A DNA stretch of 64,000 bases from Nemorincola caseinilytica (GCF_039540515.1 NZ_BAABFA010000010.1:337029-401028), one strand, 5' to 3'; shown: positions 41,938-51,584, counted from the first letter of the stretch. Numbers and translations: made by a program. Notes: generated by a model from the sequence alone, not told the origin.

Positions 41938-43461
41938 TCATTGCCCTGCCTGCCGGTGCTCTATCCGGTTGATGCCCGATTTTGCCTGCTGGTCTATCGA
42001 GTTCTGAAAATCATGGTCGGGCATGTTCAGGCATTCATTGTACATGGCTATGGCCTCGGTGTTCATGTTCAGCTGTTCGTATATGCGGCCTGTATGCAGC
42101 GCCGCCCGTGCGGCAAATTGCTCGTGCCTGTCCTTGCCCTCTGTCATCGCCTCGCGAAACTGGGCCAGCGCCTGCTTAAAGTATTGCCCCTTGCCCGGTG
42201 TGGCGGCCATTTCCTCGTATACCCGCCCCAGCCTGAAGTGATACTCCGCCCTATCGGCAGGATGCTGCAGCCTGTCCTTGTCTATGCCCTGCAGTATGCC
42301 CAGGGCCTTTTCGTAGTAGCCGCCCTCTATCAGCAGCCTTGCCTGCAATAGCGCCCGGTGCGGCCACACACCACTTGTAGCGAAGCGTGCCGCCTGCTTG
42401 TCTCCATCTATACGCGCAGTACCCTCGCGGCCTGCCATCTTGCGGCAGTACTCGGCCTTGTCGGTGCGGCCGTTCACATACCATGCCAGCGCCATCTTCT
42501 GCCAGGCATCTTTTATGTATACATCGCTTTTATTGTTGCGCAGGTAGCGGCTGAAGTAGAAGGCACATGCGGTATCGCAGTGGGTGAGCAGCGCATAGCC
42601 ATACTGGTGGTCGAATACAGGGTAGCTGCTGTAGCCCGGCTCTGTAGCTGCCGTGCGCAGCAGGGCCAGGGCATCATCGGCATGCCTGTGGTCCAGCGCT
42701 ATATTGGCCTTTACAAAAGTGTTCAGCAGGTTGTTCTTCGTTTTGAAGGCGGGGTCGTTCAGTATCTGCCACACCTGTGCATGCTCTGCCAGCAGGTAGA
42801 AGCGGGTATACAGGTAGTACAGGTTGGTCTCGGCATAGAGCGGGTGCGAGCTGTTGTGCGTGCTCAGGAAGGCCCCCAGCTTTTCGGTGCCCTTCTGCAC
42901 GCTGCCCTTCATGCCGAATACCGATGCCAGCCATTTGTAGCTGCCCGGCAGCGATCCTACCACGGCCTCCAGCAGGCCTGCTATTATGTTGTTGTACTCC
43001 AGGTCGGGGTACAGCCGCTGGTTCTCCTTCAGCAGCGCATACGACTTGCGGAAGTTGAAGGCAGCCTTGTACTGCTCGCCAAAACGTATGTTGATGATGG
43101 CGCGGTGCAGATGCATACCCGCATAGCAGAAACGGTACCATGGCGATGCCGGGTCGCCATTGGCCAGCAGCTTCAGGCGTTCGTCCATAGCGGCGGCGCG
43201 GCGGCGGTATTCGTCTATATCGCAGTTTATGAGCAGCAGTATACAGTCCTCGTAGTCGGCCAGGTATACGGCCATCAGGTTATTGGGGTTGGCCTTGCGC
43301 TCCAGGGCTATGGCCTGCCTGCCCTCTGCCAGGTGCAGCGACATGAAATGCTCATAGGCACGGGCGCAGTTATCGGTATAAGTATAAGTATAGGTAGCTG
43401 CCATACTGCCGCCCGATAGCAGCAGCGCCAGCAGCAGCGATATGGGCGCCTTCAATGGCAT
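41938..43461 (-). CDS. Secreted TPR-like repeat protein
   Basis: 507 residues with a signal peptide (APISLLLALLLSGGSMA). The rest is helical with TPR-like pairs, for example AEYHFRLGRVYEEMAATPGK and AARAALHTGRIYEQLNMNTE near the C-terminus and NIRFGEQYKAAFNFRKSYAL in the middle. Likely a protein-interaction scaffold in the periplasm or on the outer membrane; no family named. Confidence 0.65.
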   Translation of the reverse strand: MPLKAPISLLLALLLSGGSMAATYTYTYTDNCARAYEHFMSLHLAEGRQAIALERKANPNNLMAVYLADYEDCILLLINCDIDEYRRRAAAMDERLKLLANGDPASPWYRFCYAGMHLHRAIINIRFGEQYKAAFNFRKSYALLKENQRLYPDLEYNNIIAGLLEAVVGSLPGSYKWLASVFGMKGSVQKGTEKLGAFLSTHNSSHPLYAETNLYYLYTRFYLLAEHAQVWQILNDPAFKTKNNLLNTFVKANIALDHRHADDALALLRTAATEPGYSSYPVFDHQYGYALLTHCDTACAFYFSRYLRNNKSDVYIKDAWQKMALAWYVNGRTDKAEYCRKMAGREGTARIDGDKQAARFATSGVWPHRALLQARLLIEGGYYEKALGILQGIDKDRLQHPADRAEYHFRLGRVYEEMAATPGKGQYFKQALAQFREAMTEGKDRHEQFAARAALHTGRIYEQLNMNTEAIAMYNECLNMPDHDFQNSIDQQAKSGINRIEHRQAGQ

Positions 43462-43576
43462 GAGATGATAAAGATACGACCATGGCCCGTAAAACGGTTA
43501 ACAAAAACATAGGCATTGATACACAATAAACTATCTGTTAATTACAGGATATGCCTTATTTATGACGAACTATGCT

Positions 43577-43584
43577 TACATTTG
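43577..43584 (+). promoter_or_regulatory. -7 promoter box of the EGF-like lipoprotein gene
   Basis: tacatttg, a perfect TAnnTTTG match, 36 bases before the ATG. No upstream ttg at the usual distance is clear. Confidence 0.4.
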
Positions 43585-43619
43585 CTCCATAAATTCACCT
43601 ACTCAAAAAACGAAAAGGT

Positions 43620-44147
43620 ATGAGAACCATCAAGCAGATCGCGCTCAGCGCAGCACTGACACTCGGCGCATTCAGCGCAGTAATGTACACATCTTGTAAC
43701 TCTGACCCATGTAAAGACGTAGTGTGCCAGAACGGTGGTACATGTAACGAGGGTAACTGTACCTGCGCGACAGGTTACGAAGGCACTAACTGCGAAACAG
43801 CATCAAGGGCCAAATTCATCAAAACATGGACAGCTACTGACGTAGCCGTAAGCGGTGGCACTCTGCCTACTTACACTGCTCCCATCACAGAAGGTACTAC
43901 TGTAGTAGATATCAAAATAGGCCACTTCTCTGGCAACAACTCTTCTGGCAGCAGCTATTTCGTGAACGACGTGAAGGCCACAGTGAGCGGTAACACCATC
44001 ACTATACCTTCTCAGGCTCCCGATAACGACAACTACAAAGTATACGGTACAGGTACATACAATACCGCCGACAAGAAGATCACCTGGTCTTACACACTGG
44101 AAGATCCTACCGGTGCTAAGGCTTCTTACACCGGCACCTGGAACTAA
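43620..44147 (+). CDS. Lipoprotein with an EGF-like domain
   Basis: 175 residues. The signal peptide ends in MYTSC, a lipobox, so the protein should be lipid-anchored (Cys ~26). An EGF-like domain follows at once (CKDVVCQNGGTCNEGN, then CTCATGYEGTNC, ~31-59), with the six-cysteine spacing of the animal EGF family. A ~110-residue beta-rich domain makes up the rest (KFIKTWTATDVAVSGG). EGF modules occur in Bacteroidota surface proteins and probably mediate binding. Confidence 0.8.
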   Translation: MRTIKQIALSAALTLGAFSAVMYTSCNSDPCKDVVCQNGGTCNEGNCTCATGYEGTNCETASRAKFIKTWTATDVAVSGGTLPTYTAPITEGTTVVDIKIGHFSGNNSSGSSYFVNDVKATVSGNTITIPSQAPDNDNYKVYGTGTYNTADKKITWSYTLEDPTGAKASYTGTWN

Positions 44148-44168
44148 TTCCTTCCGGTATACGGCAAT

Positions 44169-44200
44169 AAAAAAAGCACAGCATATGCTGTGCTTTTTTT
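44169..44200. terminator. Bidirectional terminator
   Basis: Near-perfect palindrome with stem aaaagcacagc paired to gctgtgctttt and A/T tracts on both sides, 22 bases after the lipoprotein gene stop. Confidence 0.85.
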
Positions 44201-44384
44201 ATTGCCGCAGCCATTACCGGCTTTGCTATTGCGGTTCCTTATGCCAATTAGACAATGAAAACAGGTATGTTTTTTGGCCCCTCCCGAACCTCCCCTTTGG
44301 GGAGGAGGTGAACTATGAGCGCTATAACGTGAAATTTTCCTGTGCCGAATTTTGAAGTCAAATTGGTATTAGTAAAATTTTCCT

Positions 44385-45038
44385 TTAATGCTGCCGCTTC
44401 TCGCCAAAACACAGGTCGCCGGCATCGCCCAGGCCGGGCAGTATGTATTTGTCGTCGTTCAGGCGTTCATCCACAGCGGCCACCCACAGGTATGCACCGG
44501 GAAAGTGCTGCGCCAGCACCTCTATGCCCTCGGGCGCGGCCACTATGCACACTATATGTATCTGCGACGGCTTGTCGTACTCGGTAAGGGTCTGCAGCGC
44601 CTGCACCATAGATGCCCCTGTGGCCAGCATAGGGTCGGCCAGTATCAGCGGCCTGCCTGCCAGCGCCGGGCTGGCCATATAGCCCTGGTCCACCACAAAG
44701 GATTTGTCGGCATTGTGCTTGCGGTAGGCGCCTATGAATGCGCTGTCGGCCTCGTCATAGTAACTCAGCAGGCCATGGTATAGCGGCAGCCCTGCCCGCA
44801 GTATGGTGGCCAGTACGGGTTGTGTGGCCAGCACCTTGCATTGGGTGGGCGCAAGGGGTGTGTTTATGGCCGTATCGGTATACTGCAGGTGTTTGCTTAT
44901 CTCGTAGGCGGCCACCTGGCCTATGCGCTCTATATTGCGGCGAAAACGGCTCCTGTCGTTCTGCACCTGCACATTGCGCAGGTCGCGCATCCATACCGAT
45001 GCCAGCGAGCATTGTTCGCCCAGGTTGGTTACCATCAT
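44385..45038 (-). CDS. upp: Uracil phosphoribosyltransferase
   Basis: Makes UMP from uracil and PRPP in pyrimidine salvage. 217 residues from the ATG at 45038. Family signs: MRDLRNVQVQNDRSRFRRNI, VLATILRAGLPLYHGLLSYY, LILADPMLATGASMVQALQT (the PRPP-binding loop DPMLATG), CIVAAPEGIEVLAQHFPGA, and the C-terminal ILPGLGDAGDLCFGEK. Convergent with nothing close; it is transcribed divergently from the TPR gene. Confidence 0.93.
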   Translation of the reverse strand: MMVTNLGEQCSLASVWMRDLRNVQVQNDRSRFRRNIERIGQVAAYEISKHLQYTDTAINTPLAPTQCKVLATQPVLATILRAGLPLYHGLLSYYDEADSAFIGAYRKHNADKSFVVDQGYMASPALAGRPLILADPMLATGASMVQALQTLTEYDKPSQIHIVCIVAAPEGIEVLAQHFPGAYLWVAAVDERLNDDKYILPGLGDAGDLCFGEKRQH

Positions 45039-45225
45039 ATGACCTTGTTTATAACGCCAAATGTAGCAATAATGCGGCGTGCGCATCGTTATATCTGTAT
45101 GATGGGCAAGCTGTTATTGGTCATAAAAAAGAATGCCTCCGGCCACTATACAAGCATTTGTTAAAAACGTGTGCATTTTGATATAGTGGTAACATTTGCC
45201 GCCGTGCAGCGGGTCATATTTTGTG

Positions 45226-45233
45226 TAACTTTG
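45226..45233 (+). promoter_or_regulatory. -7 promoter box of the TPR gene
   Basis: taactttg, a perfect TAnnTTTG match, 18 bases before the ATG at 45251. Confidence 0.4.
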
Positions 45234-45250
45234 GTACAAATCGTGTGCTT

Positions 45251-46678
45251 ATGTTTGATGACGATGATATAAATGAAGACGGATGGGGAGCATTTGACGA
45301 GGTTCTGCGGCGCTATGAGCAATTGAGAAAAGGAGAAGGAGCCACAATGCTCGATGAAGAGGAGTTCGAGCGCGTTATAGAACATTACTTTCAGAACAGC
45401 AATGAGGAGCAGGCCCTTGCCGCCTGCGATATCGCCCGCACCTACTACCCTTTTTCTGCATCTATACTACTGCTAAGGGCAGAGATACTCACCCAGGCCC
45501 AGAAATACGGGCAGGCGCTTCGCGCCCTCGATGAGATGGAACAATATGATATGAAGAACCTCGACGCGGTATTGCTCCGTGCCGATATCCTCATGTCGCA
45601 GTTCCGCCACGAGCAGGCCGCACAGTGGCTGGAGCAGCAGGCCGAGGAGTTCGGCGGTAAGGACAAGGTAGAGCTGCTGCTGGAGCTGTCGGATGTATAC
45701 GACGAGAACGAGGATTTCGATGAGGTATATGATACCCTGAAAAAGATAATAGCCATAGACCGCCGCAACGAAGAGGCCCTGCAGAAGATATGCTTCTGGG
45801 CCGAATTCACCGGCAGGCTCGAAGAGAGTGTTGCCCTGCATACCCAGCTTACCGACGACGACCCCTTCAATGCGCTGGCGTGGTTCAACCTCGGCGCGGC
45901 CTACCAGGGGCTGAAGCACTATGAGAAAAGCATAGATGCCTACGAATATTGCGTGGCCATAGACGAGAAGTTCGAATTCGCCTACCGCAATATGGCCGAT
46001 GCCTTTATGCGCCTGAAGCAATATGAGAAAGCGCTGGAAGTGCTGGAGAAACATATAGAGATAGCCCGCCCCGAGGATGTTATATTCGAGGCCATGGGCT
46101 ACTGCTGGGAAAAGCGCAAGGACTATAGCCGCGCCCGCCAGTACTACAGGCAGGCATCGCAGCTGAGCCCGCAGGACGATAGCATATTCTTCAAGATAGG
46201 GGAGACCTACACGCGCGAAAAGCAGTGGGAGAAAGCCATAAAGGCATTCTCTGTGGCCCTGCACCTCGATAAGGACAATGCCGCCTACTGCATGGCCATA
46301 GGCAACTGCCTGATGGAGCTGAACGTGAAGAGCGAGGCCCTGGTATGCTACCTGAACGCCGTACGCCTGAAGCCCGATAGCAAATCGACCTGGATATCGC
46401 TGGTGCGTGGCCTGTACCTGGCCGGCTACCACGACGAGGTGCTGGTACAGGTACAGGTGGCCATGGAGCACTGCGGCGAAAAGGGAGACCTCTACTACTT
46501 CTACGCAGCATCGCTGCTAGAGCTGGGCAAGGCCAAAGAGGCGCTGCTGCAGCTGGAAAAAGCCCTTACCCTGGCGCCGGGCAAAGTAAAGCTCTTTACC
46601 GACCTGAACCCCGAATACCTGATGCGTACACAGGTGAGCGAGCTGATAACCCGCTACAAAAAGACCAAACGCAAATAA
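45251..46678 (+). CDS. Cytoplasmic TPR-repeat protein
   Basis: 475 residues from the ATG at 45251; the in-frame extension to 45221 covers the promoter box and is not used. It has no signal peptide. After an acidic start (MFDDDDINEDGWGAFDEVLR) it consists of ~11 TPR-like helical pairs, for example AYRNMADAFMRLKQYEKALE, FNALAWFNLGAAYQGLKHYE and SIFFKIGETYTREKQWEKAI. A scaffold role is inferred; the partners are unknown. Confidence 0.85.
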   Translation: MFDDDDINEDGWGAFDEVLRRYEQLRKGEGATMLDEEEFERVIEHYFQNSNEEQALAACDIARTYYPFSASILLLRAEILTQAQKYGQALRALDEMEQYDMKNLDAVLLRADILMSQFRHEQAAQWLEQQAEEFGGKDKVELLLELSDVYDENEDFDEVYDTLKKIIAIDRRNEEALQKICFWAEFTGRLEESVALHTQLTDDDPFNALAWFNLGAAYQGLKHYEKSIDAYEYCVAIDEKFEFAYRNMADAFMRLKQYEKALEVLEKHIEIARPEDVIFEAMGYCWEKRKDYSRARQYYRQASQLSPQDDSIFFKIGETYTREKQWEKAIKAFSVALHLDKDNAAYCMAIGNCLMELNVKSEALVCYLNAVRLKPDSKSTWISLVRGLYLAGYHDEVLVQVQVAMEHCGEKGDLYYFYAASLLELGKAKEALLQLEKALTLAPGKVKLFTDLNPEYLMRTQVSELITRYKKTKRK

Positions 46679-46731
46679 CAAACCTGCCTGTACGTCATTC
46701 CGTTACGGCTTAAAAATATAATTATTTCTAT

Positions 46732-46762
46732 GTATGGCCCCGCATTGCGGGGCCATACGCAT
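46732..46762 (+). terminator. Terminator of the TPR gene
   Basis: 12-bp perfect stem gtatggccccgc (46732-46743) with gcggggccatac (46747-46758), 3-base loop, then a short T tract. Confidence 0.6.
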
Positions 46763-46816
46763 TTTATAGGTTAATTTTATATACACCTTACCATTTTTCT
46801 GCGCCTTATTTATGCC

Positions 46817-48517
46817 ATGAAAAAGCTCTTTATACCATTATTGTACCTGCTGCTGGCTTATACCGGCCATGCGCAGTACAATACGTTGCAGAACACCGTT
46901 TGGCCTATGGGCCTGTACTCCGGGGTCAGCTTTGCTACTGGTATACCCATGGCCATATCTACCGCTATAGAGGCCGCTGAGGGTAGCGCGGCCGTGTGCG
47001 ACGCCGAAGGCTCATTGCTCTTTTACACCGAGGGGCGCACCATATGGGACCGCACACATACCATCATGCTGGGCGGTGATTCTGTATGCCCCAATGCCTG
47101 CTTCAGCAATATGCAGGGAGCGGCCATAGCCCCTGTGCTCAATTACGGGCCCGGCAGCGGCCCCCGGCAGTATTATGTCTTTTCTATCTACAGCCTGGAG
47201 TATGTGCTGGACGATACCAGCGGGCTAAAGCTATACTACAGCATTGTGGATATGGACCTGAACGGCGGGCTGGGCGGCGTGGTGCCCGGCATGTCGCGCA
47301 TATACATGGCATCGCGTATGTGCGAGAAGATGATAACCATACCGGGCGATAGCTGCGACCTGTGGCTGCTGGTACACCGTATGGAAGAACCCGTGTTCTA
47401 TGCCTACCATATCACTGCCTGCGGGCTCGATCCCACACCGGTGGTGTCTGTAGCCGGCGACAGAACAGGCTGGTTCGCCTATGGCGGAGGTATCATGAAG
47501 GCCTCGCCCGATCGCCACAGGCTGGCGGTATGCAATTTCACCTCTTCTACAAGCACCATATCGTGGAGCCCGGTAGATACGACACAGATAGGCACAGAGC
47601 TGTTCGACTTCGACCCCGCTACCGGCAGGGTGTCCAATGCGGTGAGCATATGCCGTGGCAAACGGGATATGTATACCGAGTTCTCGCCCGATAACAGCAA
47701 GCTCTATGTTACATCGATGCTGGGTACCCTGCCCGATACCGGGGTGCTGTGGCAGTATGATGTGACAGACACTGCGGCCATACAGGCCACAAAATATATG
47801 GTGGCCAGGGCCGGCGGCACCACTCACTCGCGCGATATGCGCCTGGGGGCCGATGGCAAGGTATATGTGTGCGAAAGCGTACCTGCCGGCTACCTGAACT
47901 GTATAGCAGCGCCCAATGCCGCCGGTGCCGCTTGTACCTATATGCCCAATGTGCTGACCAGTTTGCCTGCAAGTTCTTTTATATGGGGTATCACCAACCT
48001 GTACAATGCGCCCATCACCATACCTGAGGATACTACCATTAGTACCACCGATACCACCATCTGTTTTTACGATACCGATACGGTGTTGCTCACGGCCCCC
48101 TTTACCGGCTGTGTGCGCTGGTACGATGGCAGCAGCCTGCCCACCCATGTGGCCATAGGCGAGGGGCAGTACTCGCTTACATCGGTAGAGGGATGTTTGG
48201 TGCGCAGGCATACATTCAATGTCATTGCCGCACCATTGCCATGTATAGAGACGGGCATAGGTGCCGTGGATATGTATACCGACATGACCCTCTACCCGCA
48301 GCCTGCCACAGATGCCTGTGTACTGCGCAGCGGCAAGCCCCTGCCCGCAGGTGCCGAGGCCACGGTATACGATATGACCGGCAGAGCAGTGGCCAACATA
48401 GCCCTGGCAGGCACACATACTACCATTCCGCTGGGCCATTTGCCTGCCGGTGTGTACCAGGTGCGCATACAGGCCGCCGGTACGGTGATACTGCGCAAAA
48501 TGGCCGTGCTGCATTAA
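46817..48517 (+). CDS. Secreted protein with type IX secretion sorting domain
   Basis: 566 residues with a signal peptide (LFIPLLYLLLAYTGHA). The N-terminal ~400 residues have a repeating beta pattern as in beta-propeller proteins (CDAEGSLLFYTEGRTIWDRT, WFAYGGGIMKASPDRHRLAV, DKVYVCESVP-like GADGKVYVCESVP). The last ~75 form a T9SS type A sorting domain (LYPQPATDACVLRS, EATVYDMTGRAVANI, HLPAGVYQVRI). It would be exported across the outer membrane by the type IX system and its tail cleaved. The ligand is unknown. Confidence 0.88.
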   Translation: MKKLFIPLLYLLLAYTGHAQYNTLQNTVWPMGLYSGVSFATGIPMAISTAIEAAEGSAAVCDAEGSLLFYTEGRTIWDRTHTIMLGGDSVCPNACFSNMQGAAIAPVLNYGPGSGPRQYYVFSIYSLEYVLDDTSGLKLYYSIVDMDLNGGLGGVVPGMSRIYMASRMCEKMITIPGDSCDLWLLVHRMEEPVFYAYHITACGLDPTPVVSVAGDRTGWFAYGGGIMKASPDRHRLAVCNFTSSTSTISWSPVDTTQIGTELFDFDPATGRVSNAVSICRGKRDMYTEFSPDNSKLYVTSMLGTLPDTGVLWQYDVTDTAAIQATKYMVARAGGTTHSRDMRLGADGKVYVCESVPAGYLNCIAAPNAAGAACTYMPNVLTSLPASSFIWGITNLYNAPITIPEDTTISTTDTTICFYDTDTVLLTAPFTGCVRWYDGSSLPTHVAIGEGQYSLTSVEGCLVRRHTFNVIAAPLPCIETGIGAVDMYTDMTLYPQPATDACVLRSGKPLPAGAEATVYDMTGRAVANIALAGTHTTIPLGHLPAGVYQVRIQAAGTVILRKMAVLH

Positions 48518-48604
48518 GCGAAATAACGGCCATATAACAACCTGCGGTATAGATATTTGTAATGTTTTCCGAAATTTGTGCCCCGCAATAGCAAGACGTA
48601 ATAT

Positions 48605-48784
48605 ATGGGAGAGCTGCTGGCTGTATTATTCATAGGTACCTTATTCGTAGCATCGGGGCTCATACTGGCATTCACTGCGCAGGACAAAGGCCGGAAGCTG
48701 GGTATGGCCCTGCTGGGGATAGGCCTTTTTGTGTACCTGGTGTGCTTTCTCTTCTACCCCAACAGCGAAAGATACCGCATATGA
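48605..48784 (+). CDS. Two-helix small membrane protein
   Basis: 59 residues, read directly from the DNA. Two hydrophobic segments: LAVLFIGTLFVASGLILAFT and MALLGIGLFVYLVCFLFY, with a short charged loop between. The stop overlaps the next gene's start in an ATGA. No family is recognised, but the reading frame and overlap are strong signs of a gene. Confidence 0.65.
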   Translation: MGELLAVLFIGTLFVASGLILAFTAQDKGRKLGMALLGIGLFVYLVCFLFYPNSERYRI

Positions 48785-49206
48785 GCCGCATATTGTACTG
48801 CCTGCTTTTTACAGCATTTTCCCTGGCCGCTACTGCACAGAGCAGGGATGAGGCCGCTATCCGCAAAATGCTGGCTGCGCAGGTCACCGAGTGGAACAAG
48901 GCCAACATGGAAGGCTATATGAAGGGCTACTGGGAGAGCGACAGCCTCGTATTCATAGGCTCCAAGGGTCCTACATATGGCTATGCCGCCACACTGGCAC
49001 GCTACAAGAAAGGCTATCCCGATACCGACCATACAGGCACCCTCACATCTACCATACTCAGCATAAAAAGGCTTTCGCCCGAGTACTATTTCGTAGTGGG
49101 CCGCTGGGACCTAAAGCGCAAGGCCGGAGACGTAGGCGGCTCATATACCCTGCTGCTGCGCAAGATAAAAGGAGAGTGGGTGATAGTGTGCGACCACAGC
49201 AGCTAG
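48781..49206 (+). CDS. Secreted SnoaL / DUF4440-like protein
   Basis: 141 residues from the ATG at 48781, which overlaps the preceding small gene. A signal peptide (ILYCLLFTAFSLAATA) is followed by a cystatin-like NTF2 fold (DEAAIRKMLAAQVTEWNKAN, MKGYWESDSLVFIGSKGPTY, VVGRWDLKRKAGDVGGSYTL), typical of DUF4440 proteins. Exported; role unknown. Confidence 0.8.
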   Translation: MSRILYCLLFTAFSLAATAQSRDEAAIRKMLAAQVTEWNKANMEGYMKGYWESDSLVFIGSKGPTYGYAATLARYKKGYPDTDHTGTLTSTILSIKRLSPEYYFVVGRWDLKRKAGDVGGSYTLLLRKIKGEWVIVCDHSS

Positions 49207-49230
49207 GGTGTTTCATAGGGCGTATTCCCT

Positions 49231-49238
49231 TACCTTTG
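49231..49238 (+). promoter_or_regulatory. -7 promoter box of ychF
   Basis: tacctttg, a perfect TAnnTTTG match, 31 bases before the ychF ATG. Confidence 0.45.
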
Positions 49239-49268
49239 CGCAAATTTTTAAGAAAAAACTGATAAGTA

Positions 49269-50369
49269 ATGGCATTACAGGCTGGTATAGTGGGATTGCC
49301 CAATGTGGGAAAATCGACCTTGTTCAACGCGGTGAGCAATAGCGCAAAAGCGCAGGCATCGAACTACAGGTTCTGCACCATAGAGCCCAACGTAGGGCAG
49401 GTAGATGTACCCGATGAGCGAATGGACAAGCTGGCCGAGCTGGTGCAGCCACAGCGTGTAGTGCCCACCACCTTCGAGTTCGTGGATATAGCCGGCCTGG
49501 TAAAGGGTGCCAGTAAGGGCGAAGGCCTGGGCAACAAGTTTCTGGCCAATATACGCGAAGTAGATGCCATAGTGCATGTGATACGCTGCTTTGAAGACGA
49601 GAACATACTGCGCGAAGAAGGCGATATAAACCCTATAGGCGATAAAGAGATAATAGATACCGAGCTGCAGCTGAAAGATCTGGAGAGCGTAGAAAAGAAG
49701 ATACAGCGTGTAGAAAAGATGGCCAAAACGGGCGATGCCAAGATGAAACGTGCCTACGAAGTACTGGTGAACTGCAAAGAGCACCTGGGCGAGGGAAAGA
49801 ACATACGCGGCCTGGGGCTGGAAGGCGAGGACCGCGAGGCCATAGCCGACCTCTTCCTGCTTACAGAAAAGCCTGTGCTATATGTGGCCAATGTGGATGA
49901 GGCAGCCCTGCTTACCGGCAACAGATATTCTGAAGCGCTCACAAAGGCCGCCGAGGCCGAGGGCGCACAGGTGATAGTGATGAACAACTCTATAGAGGCG
50001 CAGATATCGGAGCTGGAGACCAAAGAAGACAAAGAGATGTTCCTGAGCGAATATGGCCTTACCGAGCCCGGCCTGGACCGCCTCATACGTTCTACCTACA
50101 CCCTGCTCAACCTCATTACCTACTTTACCGCAGGTGTGCAGGAGGTAAGGGCATGGACCATACACCGCGGCTGGAAAGCCCCGCAGGCCGCCAGCGTGAT
50201 ACACACCGATTTTGAGAAGGGCTTCATAAAGGCCGAGGTGATAGCCTACAACGACTATGTACAGTACAAGACCGAAGCGGCCTGCCGCGAGAATGGCCGC
50301 CTGCGCATAGAGGGCAAGGAGTATGTGGTACAGGATGGCGATGTGATGCACTTCAGGTTCAACGTATAA
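49269..50369 (+). CDS. ychF: YchF/OLA1-family ATPase
   Basis: 366 residues, the usual length. G1 is GIVGLPNVGKSTLFNAVS; G3 FVDIAGLVKGASKGEG; the G4 region NVDE (in place of NKxD) explains the ATP preference of this family. A coiled-coil insertion (~125-160) and a C-terminal TGS domain (RAWTIHRGWKAPQAASVIHT, DFEKGFIKAEVI) complete it. YchF binds ribosomes and the stress response; nothing special is seen in its neighbours. Confidence 0.95.
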   Translation: MALQAGIVGLPNVGKSTLFNAVSNSAKAQASNYRFCTIEPNVGQVDVPDERMDKLAELVQPQRVVPTTFEFVDIAGLVKGASKGEGLGNKFLANIREVDAIVHVIRCFEDENILREEGDINPIGDKEIIDTELQLKDLESVEKKIQRVEKMAKTGDAKMKRAYEVLVNCKEHLGEGKNIRGLGLEGEDREAIADLFLLTEKPVLYVANVDEAALLTGNRYSEALTKAAEAEGAQVIVMNNSIEAQISELETKEDKEMFLSEYGLTEPGLDRLIRSTYTLLNLITYFTAGVQEVRAWTIHRGWKAPQAASVIHTDFEKGFIKAEVIAYNDYVQYKTEAACRENGRLRIEGKEYVVQDGDVMHFRFNV

Positions 50370-50403
50370 CGGAGGACCACTTTACCGTTCCCCAATATCT
50401 GAT

Positions 50404-51075
50404 ATGAGAGCGCTGGCAGCCATACTCACCATGCTGGTCATTTGTGGCGGATTAATGGTATTTGCCGGTAGGCTGTACCTGGCCGAGCAGCGCAAGATGC
50501 AGGCCGCTCATGCCCCTGGCACTACCGATAGTATACGCAACAAGCACGCGGCCGACAGCCTTGTGGCCCTGCTGCGCAGCGGCGATGTGGTGCTGCGTAC
50601 GGGCGCAGGCGCCTTCAGCAGGGCGTTCGCGGGCTTCAATCGCAGGGACAAAAGTTACTCGCACTGCGGCATAGTGATGATAGAGAACGGCAGGCCCTAT
50701 GTATACCACTGCATAGGTGGCGATGGCGATACCACTGCCTGCATCAGGCGCGAGACCGCACAGCATTTTTTCTCCCCGGCATACAATACTGCCGCGGCCA
50801 TAGCCCGCTATCCTTTTGCCGATACCACTATAGCCCTGCTGGCAAGTACTATACGCAGCTATGCAGCCCGCAGGCCTGTCTTCGACACCCGCTTCGACCT
50901 GCAGAGCAACGACAAGTTATACTGCACCGAATTCGTTTACAAGACCATAGTACAGGCCACGGGCGATAGCGCCTACCTGCCGGTGACCCATATACCCGCA
51001 GGCACCTTTGTAGGCACCGACGACCTGTTTCTCAATGCACATGCAACATTGATTGGGAGCGTCAGATATTATTGA
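50404..51075 (+). CDS. YiiX/YebB-like permuted papain-fold hydrolase
   Basis: 223 residues with an N-terminal hydrophobic segment. DVVLRTGAGAFSRAFAGF and YSHCGIVMIENGRPYVYHCI contain the conserved His, and DKLYCTEFVYKTIVQA the catalytic Cys, in the order of the YiiX (permuted NlpC/P60) family. Such enzymes hydrolyse peptide or amide bonds in the envelope. It is followed 32 bases later by a lipoprotein gene. Confidence 0.78.
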   Translation: MRALAAILTMLVICGGLMVFAGRLYLAEQRKMQAAHAPGTTDSIRNKHAADSLVALLRSGDVVLRTGAGAFSRAFAGFNRRDKSYSHCGIVMIENGRPYVYHCIGGDGDTTACIRRETAQHFFSPAYNTAAAIARYPFADTTIALLASTIRSYAARRPVFDTRFDLQSNDKLYCTEFVYKTIVQATGDSAYLPVTHIPAGTFVGTDDLFLNAHATLIGSVRYY

Positions 51076-51107
51076 TAATTTTACCACTGCAAACCGTATA
51101 GGATAGT

Positions 51108-51584
51108 ATGAAAAATGTTTTGGACCGCTCGCTGCTCATAGCCGCTTTGGCCCTTGCCCTTACAGGGTGCGGGAAGAACAACCCCAAGGATGTGGCGCAG
51201 ACATGGCTCACTGCATTTTACCATATGGATGCCGACCCTGCATTAAAGCTGTCCACACCTGCCACCAGGAACCTCATCAATACCCTCAGCGCCCTTTCGG
51301 GCGATATACCTGCCGATAAGCAGGAAGAGCTGAACAAGATAAAGGTGACCATAAAGGACGTAAAGGAGAATGGCGATAATGCAGCGGTGACCTATACCAC
51401 CACCGAAGACCCGAAGAAAGAACTGACCCTGAACCTGGTGCGCCAGAGCGATAAATGGCTGGTACAGTTCACCAAGACCGACCTGGGCAACCAGATGGAC
51501 AGCGAGAACATGGAAGAGGAGCCACTGGCAGATCCCGCCTCCACCGACACCGTGCAGCCCGCACCCGCGGAGGCCGGGCAATGA
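51108..51584 (+). CDS. Lipoprotein with a DUF4878-like domain
   Basis: A 158-residue lipoprotein (lipobox LALTGC, Cys ~21). The mature part matches the C-terminal domain of the WG-repeat protein at 51693-53090: KDVAQTWLTAFYHMDADPAL, then VTYTTTEDPKKELTL, then DKWLVQFTKTDLG. The shape is that of DUF4878/NTF2-like lipoproteins. The last ~30 residues are Glu/Pro/Thr rich. Confidence 0.75.
   Translation: MKNVLDRSLLIAALALALTGCGKNNPKDVAQTWLTAFYHMDADPALKLSTPATRNLINTLSALSGDIPADKQEELNKIKVTIKDVKENGDNAAVTYTTTEDPKKELTLNLVRQSDKWLVQFTKTDLGNQMDSENMEEEPLADPASTDTVQPAPAEAGQ

Noticed and set aside
42358..43419. 353-codon plus-strand frame antisense to the TPR-like gene
   Set aside because: Shadow frame; the minus-strand protein has a signal peptide and TPR-like repeats.
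47231..48514. 427-codon minus-strand frame antisense to the T9SS-sorted protein
   Set aside because: Composition typical of antisense shadows in this GC-rich coding DNA; the plus strand has a signal peptide and a sorting domain.
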